Shown: positions 6,437 to 10,128 of the stretch, piece after piece
Layout of the letters: the number at the start of each line of letters is the position of its first letter
How positions within the stretch are numbered: the stretch's first letter is position 1
The notes under the pieces: model-generated
Told to the model about the DNA's origin: nothing
Seen by the model: the letters and a program-made list of their open reading frames with translations, nothing else
The model's database searches: none
From: an uncultured bacterium
GTDB taxonomy: Bacteria; Bdellovibrionota_C; UBA2361; SZUA-149; CALKYB01
NCBI GenBank assembly: GCA_938003565.1
Contig: CALKYB010000004.1
Location: forward strand, 1 to 10,128
DNA length: 10,128 bases
Direction: 5' to 3'
Translations under genes and position numbers: made by a program

Positions 6437-7375
6437 CTAAAAATCAAACGCTTCCGACTCGGTGTCGTTCAAACCAAGTTTATTCTCCACTTCCTTTCTC
6501 TTTCGTCGAAGTGTTATTACTTGACGAGACAATGCACTAATATCCACACCCCTAGCAGAGCGAACAAGAGAAATCTTGTATTTCAAACGATTTATAGCAG
6601 CTTTTCTTTTTCTAGAATCCAGCCTTTCAGCAATTGAAGAAACCTTTGCGGCTTCTTTTAACTGCTCACCCAAGTCTTTCCTCAAAGTGGTAAGCCCAGG
6701 TGGATTTTCTAATGTTCTAGCGTGTGAAATCAACTGAGATAATCTTTCCTGTTCTGACAAAATTTTTGAATCATCAATATTAAAGCTCTCTAACTCCGAC
6801 AATTGCATTCTCAAATCCACTATGCCTTCCACTTCGGATATTTTTGAAACTTTATTTCGAAGAGTCTCCAATTCCAACTCTCTTTGTTCTATCAATGATA
6901 CTTGTTCTAACAACTCCTTATTAGCATCTACAACTTCAAGCTGCAGATCACCAAGCAATTGAGTGTTATCAGAAATAGCCTCGATACTGGAGTTTATTAC
7001 TGGAGTAGCAGCTAGAGGTAACTCCTCATCTGAGAGAACAAATGAGTAGTTCAAAGTCTTTCGTGTCGTAGGAAGATCAATGGCAGCTCCAGTCGCAAAT
7101 CTACTTGTGAACTTCATTCTTTCACTTTTAGGCAAGATAACTGCCTGGTCATAATCGATAAACCAAGCATCGTATTCAGTAACAACCCCCACTCCCTTTT
7201 CTACTAATAGAGACACACGGTCTGGACTTTGATCCAACTCAACAAGACTATCAACAATACCTAACCTCTCCGGAATTGCCTCTTGCGGAATATCAAAATA
7301 CTCAACATCCTCTGCTAAAGTCGAAATCGGTAGCAAACAAATAATTAAGTGTATTATTGTATATAGATTCTTCAT
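6437..7375 (-). CDS. Exported coiled-coil protein, last gene of the export-ATPase operon
   Basis: The 312-residue product begins with a good Sec signal peptide: MKNL, a hydrophobic core to about 18, then STLA with probable cleavage after A21. There is no lipobox cysteine at the cleavage site, so it is periplasmic, surface-located or secreted rather than a lipoprotein. Residues about 25-125 look like a small folded domain. About 140-300 are rich in Glu, Lys, Arg, Leu and Ser with heptad-like spacing (for example NKELLEQVSLIEQRELELET, 152-171) and are predicted coiled coil. The end (RKRKAAINRLKYKISL; LRRKRKEVENKLGL) is strongly basic. It starts 6 bases after the stop of the neighbouring coiled-coil gene, so both are co-expressed with the ATPase. 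I recognise no family. A structural or accessory part of the export apparatus is possible but unproven. Confidence 0.8.
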   Translation of the reverse strand: MKNLYTIIHLIICLLPISTLAEDVEYFDIPQEAIPERLGIVDSLVELDQSPDRVSLLVEKGVGVVTEYDAWFIDYDQAVILPKSERMKFTSRFATGAAIDLPTTRKTLNYSFVLSDEELPLAATPVINSSIEAISDNTQLLGDLQLEVVDANKELLEQVSLIEQRELELETLRNKVSKISEVEGIVDLRMQLSELESFNIDDSKILSEQERLSQLISHARTLENPPGLTTLRKDLGEQLKEAAKVSSIAERLDSRKRKAAINRLKYKISLVRSARGVDISALSRQVITLRRKRKEVENKLGLNDTESEAFDF

Positions 7376-7381
7376 TCCAAT

Positions 7382-8482
7382 CTATCCCAGATTCTCAGCA
7401 ACAGACTCACTCTTATTGAGCCCTAGTTGAGGAGCACTTTTCCCGGATGAATCATCCACAGTTCGCCTTTTGTATTCTTCGTTGAGCTCTCTTATTTTGG
7501 CTCTTTCACTTTTAATTGAATTGCGAAGAGCTCTAACTTCAAGAGCGGCTCGGTAGTCTCGATTAAGCTGCTTCATATTAAAATCCGCCCCTATACCTAA
7601 GGTCTTTCTAACTTCAGCAACCTCAGCTTCAGCTCGCCAATGGGCACGATACCACTTATTCTCGCGAGCAGAGAGTCTCCTAAGTATTCTCACCGTCCGA
7701 CCATGCTCTGTGATTCTACCTAGAACCTGTAGCTCTCGAACTAAATCTTTTACAACCTTTGATTGTTTATCCTTCTCAAGCTGAACTAATTGGAGTCTCT
7801 GCTTAAGCTCACTCTCTCTTTTACGAACTGTTTCCTGCATTGACTTTGCGTTATCGATAAACTTTGACATTTGACGCTTATCTTCTTCCTGCCGAGCACT
7901 AATTTCAGCTCCACTCGCTATCTGAGTACGAAAATTCCTATAAAGCGATTTAGCCTGTAGCCATTTTTTTAAATCAATTTTTGTAAACTCTTTTTGATAA
8001 TTGCTTCCATCAATAGAATCTTGACTTACTCGATGCATTTTCCATTTTAGAGACTGTTCTCCATCAATATTCAAATCTCCATGAGCAAAGCCATGTTCAA
8101 CTTTTCCTGAAAAAACATGAACTTTCCCTTTATTCAGTATTTGAAGTGGTTCTAATCTTGCCAACTTAGAATCGATTTGAGAGTTAACCTGTTCTGACTC
8201 TAAGAGCGAAAAATTAACTGATTGAGGAGCCCAACCCTCTTGAAAAACAACTATCATTCCTAAGTGTGCATCCTCAAATCTTTGGATCATAAATGTCGTG
8301 TCTTTCTTTACTCCATCCTCTAGCGGTAGATTTTCAATAACTCCAACATATTTCCCAGAGGGCAATGGAGGAAAATATCGATTTTCTCTCATCGAGTTAA
8401 AAATCAACAAAAACAATGAAATTGCTATACAGAGTATAAGCAGTAACATCAGTCCTTGCTTTCTATACATTGCTGCTTTCAT
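7382..8482 (-). CDS. Membrane-anchored protein with beta-rich domain and long coiled coil
   Basis: The 366-residue product has a basic N-terminus (MKAAMYRKQG) and one membrane helix at about 11-29. This predicts N-in topology with the rest outside the cytoplasm. Residues about 37-152 are strand-rich (LPSGKYVGVIENLP; GMIVVFQEGWAPQSVNFSLL; GKVHVFSGKVEHGFAHGDL). Residues about 165-342 are long helices with heptad-like character (RKRESELKQRLQLVQLEKDK, 220-239), and a polar tail ends the protein. It begins 3 bases after the stop of the export ATPase, in the slot where fliJ/sctO is common. It is far longer than FliJ (about 150 residues), is membrane anchored, and its coiled coil should face away from the ATPase, so I do not call it FliJ. 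No strong Shine-Dalgarno is seen, suggesting coupling to the ATPase gene. Function is unknown. Confidence 0.8.
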   Translation of the reverse strand: MKAAMYRKQGLMLLLILCIAISLFLLIFNSMRENRYFPPLPSGKYVGVIENLPLEDGVKKDTTFMIQRFEDAHLGMIVVFQEGWAPQSVNFSLLESEQVNSQIDSKLARLEPLQILNKGKVHVFSGKVEHGFAHGDLNIDGEQSLKWKMHRVSQDSIDGSNYQKEFTKIDLKKWLQAKSLYRNFRTQIASGAEISARQEEDKRQMSKFIDNAKSMQETVRKRESELKQRLQLVQLEKDKQSKVVKDLVRELQVLGRITEHGRTVRILRRLSARENKWYRAHWRAEAEVAEVRKTLGIGADFNMKQLNRDYRAALEVRALRNSIKSERAKIRELNEEYKRRTVDDSSGKSAPQLGLNKSESVAENLG

Positions 8483-8485
8483 GAA

Positions 8486-9883
8486 TTACAAATCTACGAT
8501 TCTCTCAGCTGCTTCAAGAATTTCGGCAAAACTTACACTGGTATCTCGTCGTTGGGTTAAAAATTCGAGCAATGCCTCTCTTTTCTCAAGGGCTTCATCT
8601 ATATCTGGATCACTGCCTCTCTTATATGCTCCTATAGAAATTAGATCTCGATTCTCTTCATAAACTGACCAATACTTCTTTAAGGCCGCAGCAATTTCTA
8701 AATGATTTTCTTCAACAACACTATCCATTAATCGACTATTACTCCTGCTCAAATCTATCGCCGGGTAGTGTTGAAGCTGACTAAGTTTAGAGCTAAGATA
8801 TAGATGACCATCTAGTATTGCTTTGACTTCCTCACCCAAGGCATCATCAATCTGCTCTGATGAGAGTAAGATTGTATAAATGGCTGTAATACTTCCAGCC
8901 CCAGTGTTTCCCGCTCTCTCTAATAGCTCCGGCAGAGTAGTAAAAACAGAAGGTGGGTATCCCTGTCTAACGGGTGGTTCTCCAATACTCAACGCTATCT
9001 CTCGCAACGCTCTAGCAAATCTGGTTAGAGAATCCATCAAAAGCATGACTTTTTTACGTCTATCACGAAAATACTCCGCTATAGCAGTAGCGGTATAGGC
9101 AGCAGTAATTCTCCTTAGCGGCGGATCATCGCTCGTAGAAACAATAACAACCGACCGAGCCAATCCCTCTGAACCAAGGCTATCCTCTAGGAAATCTAAA
9201 ACTTCCCGACCTCTTTCTCCCACCAAAGCAATAACGTTAACGTCTGCTGTACTATTCCTCGAAATCATTCCCAACAAGCTAGACTTTCCCACTCCTGCCG
9301 TTGAGAACACACCAACTCTTTGTCCCTCTCCAAAGGTGAGACAAGAATCTATTGCCCGAACTCCTGTCGCCAGAGGCTCCGCAATTCTTTTTCTATTCAT
9401 CGAACCAGGCGCACTACGGAGGACTGGATACAACAAACTACAGTTCAAATCCCCTTTACCATCTATAGGCTGACCAACCGAATCAATCACACGCCCTAAA
9501 AGCTCATCTCCAACTCCAATTTTCAAGGATTCTCCCCGATTGACAATCGGAGTCTTAGGACCAACCTGATCTAACTTATCAAAGGGCGTTAAAAATATAT
9601 CTTCATCGTCAAATCCTACCACCTGCGCTTTAACTGGAGGTCTCCCAGGAGGTTCGATCGAGCAAATTTCACCAATATGAGCATTTGGCATATGAGCTTG
9701 AACCACATTCCCAATAATCCGAGAAACACGCCCTTTCATCATTACAGGCAGGGGTTGTACAGACTTGAGCCGTTCATGAAATATTTCTAAATCTAATTTC
9801 GGACGGATCGAATCCAAAGGAGTGCTCAGTCCCTTCTTTCGTTTCTTAGCCGGACTCTTTTTTTCAGTCGTATCATGAGCCAT
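8486..9883 (-). CDS. Type III/flagellar export ATPase (FliI/SctN family)
   Basis: This hexameric, F1-like ATPase sits under the export gate and unfolds or releases export substrates. The 465 residues fit the family. A Lys-rich N-terminal tail (1-30) precedes the small beta-barrel domain (about 45-115). The Walker A region is STAGVGKSS (194-202) with K200. The family signature ALVGERGREV (219-228) holds the probable catalytic E223. Walker B is VMLLMDSLTRFA (279-290) with D284, followed by REIALSIGEPPVRQGYPPSVF. The probable arginine finger is R384 in SNSRLM after HYPAID. One region is unusual: residues 341-352 read SSEQIDDALGEE where most members have GDDxxDPIxDE. It follows the stator gene with an 11-base overlap and is followed after 3 bases by a coiled-coil gene. 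Flagellar and non-flagellar members cannot be separated by eye. Confidence 0.95.
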   Translation of the reverse strand: MAHDTTEKKSPAKKRKKGLSTPLDSIRPKLDLEIFHERLKSVQPLPVMMKGRVSRIIGNVVQAHMPNAHIGEICSIEPPGRPPVKAQVVGFDDEDIFLTPFDKLDQVGPKTPIVNRGESLKIGVGDELLGRVIDSVGQPIDGKGDLNCSLLYPVLRSAPGSMNRKRIAEPLATGVRAIDSCLTFGEGQRVGVFSTAGVGKSSLLGMISRNSTADVNVIALVGERGREVLDFLEDSLGSEGLARSVVIVSTSDDPPLRRITAAYTATAIAEYFRDRRKKVMLLMDSLTRFARALREIALSIGEPPVRQGYPPSVFTTLPELLERAGNTGAGSITAIYTILLSSEQIDDALGEEVKAILDGHLYLSSKLSQLQHYPAIDLSRSNSRLMDSVVEENHLEIAAALKKYWSVYEENRDLISIGAYKRGSDPDIDEALEKREALLEFLTQRRDTSVSFAEILEAAERIVDL

Positions 9884-10128
9884 CAGTCGCTACCCCAATT
9901 CTTTGAGCAATGGCTGCAACCAAAGAGTCAATTTGCGCGTCAACCTCCCCACAATCAGTCTTCACCAAACAACCACCGACCTCAATCATTTTGCTAGTCT
10001 CGATCGTAAGTTTAGCATCACCAGCAATAACCTTAAGATCTTTTAGGGACTCAGAAAGAATTTTCTTATCTACTGGATTGACTACAAGCGTGGCGTAAGT
10101 GCCAATTGTTGAAGCTTGCAAAGCTTTG
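9873..10128 (-). CDS. FliH/SctL stator subunit, C-terminal part (5' end outside window)
   Basis: Only the last 85 or so residues are visible, and the frame is open to the window edge, so the apparent TTG start at 10121 is not believed. The visible part matches the C-terminal domain of FliH/SctL. It has a strand with the 'VNP.D' pattern (YATLVVNPVDKKIL), helices, a pattern of the GGC.V.T..G..D type (VGGCLVKTDCGEVDAQIDSL) and a closing amphipathic helix. In the family this domain binds the N-terminus of the FliI/SctN ATPase and works as a peripheral stator, negatively controlling it and linking it to the cytoplasmic ring. Its stop overlaps the start of the ATPase gene by 11 bases, the expected partner. 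The length of the missing N-terminal helical region cannot be judged. Confidence 0.85.
   Translation of the reverse strand, partial: KALQASTIGTYATLVVNPVDKKILSESLKDLKVIAGDAKLTIETSKMIEVGGCLVKTDCGEVDAQIDSLVAAIAQRIGVATDGS

Noticed and set aside
7382..8482. FliJ/SctO stalk protein
   Set aside because: It is more than twice the usual length, has an N-terminal membrane anchor and a beta-rich domain, and its coiled coil is predicted outside the cytoplasm.
8298..8663. 121-codon open frame on the + strand
   Set aside because: It lies antisense across the junction of two well-supported - strand genes, and its product is low-complexity Ser-rich with no recognisable features.
8486..9883. F1 ATP synthase beta subunit or Rho factor
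   Set aside because: The GERGREV.DF pattern, GEPPxRxGYPPSVF and the SctL/FliH partner gene are specific to type III/flagellar export ATPases.
10119..10121. TTG at 10121 as the true start of the stator gene
   Set aside because: The frame continues open to the window edge, and the visible part is only the C-terminal domain of a family that is normally about 200 residues or longer.

Overview
The window looks like a chromosomal segment from a Gram-negative bacterium of low-to-moderate GC content (by eye in the low 40s percent). The Gram-negative reading rests on the type III/flagellar-type export ATPase and on secreted or periplasm-facing proteins. I cannot place it to a phylum. There are no RNA genes, mobile elements, CRISPR arrays or long repeats. 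Coding density is very high: eight complete genes, one 5'-truncated gene at the right edge and one gene whose true start may lie off the left edge.

Left half, + strand (9-5644): a tightly packed five-gene operon. Three membrane proteins come first: a four-helix protein with a soluble insert, a protein with a large soluble domain between two membrane helices, and a seven-helix protein. They are followed by a 625-residue GlmL/MutL-family ATPase of the actin-like (ASKHA) fold and a 374-residue protein with barrel-sandwich-like repeats and a C-terminal KOW-like segment. No glutamate mutase subunits are present. The ATPase is translationally coupled to the seven-helix membrane protein, so the cluster reads as one membrane-associated machine of unknown function rather than as a cobalamin-enzyme operon. 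From memory, similar unnamed membrane proteins accompany GlmL-like genes in other bacterial phyla; this could not be checked here.

Middle (5645-6433): a 162-base gap, probably holding the promoter of the next gene, then a single response regulator. It has a complete receiver domain and a C-terminal tail that resembles a histidine-kinase dimerisation helix pair without the phospho-accepting histidine.

Right half, - strand (10128 down to 6437): a compact operon converging on the response regulator with only 3 bases between stop codons. In transcription order it encodes the C-terminus of an FliH/SctL stator, an FliI/SctN export ATPase, a membrane-anchored protein with a beta-rich domain and a long coiled coil, and a signal-peptide-bearing coiled-coil protein. 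The place where a small cytoplasmic FliJ/SctO stalk gene usually sits is taken by these two unrecognised extracytoplasmic coiled-coil proteins. The ATPase is also altered in the loop that would contact such a stalk. I cannot tell from this window whether the apparatus is a flagellum or a non-flagellar type III system.
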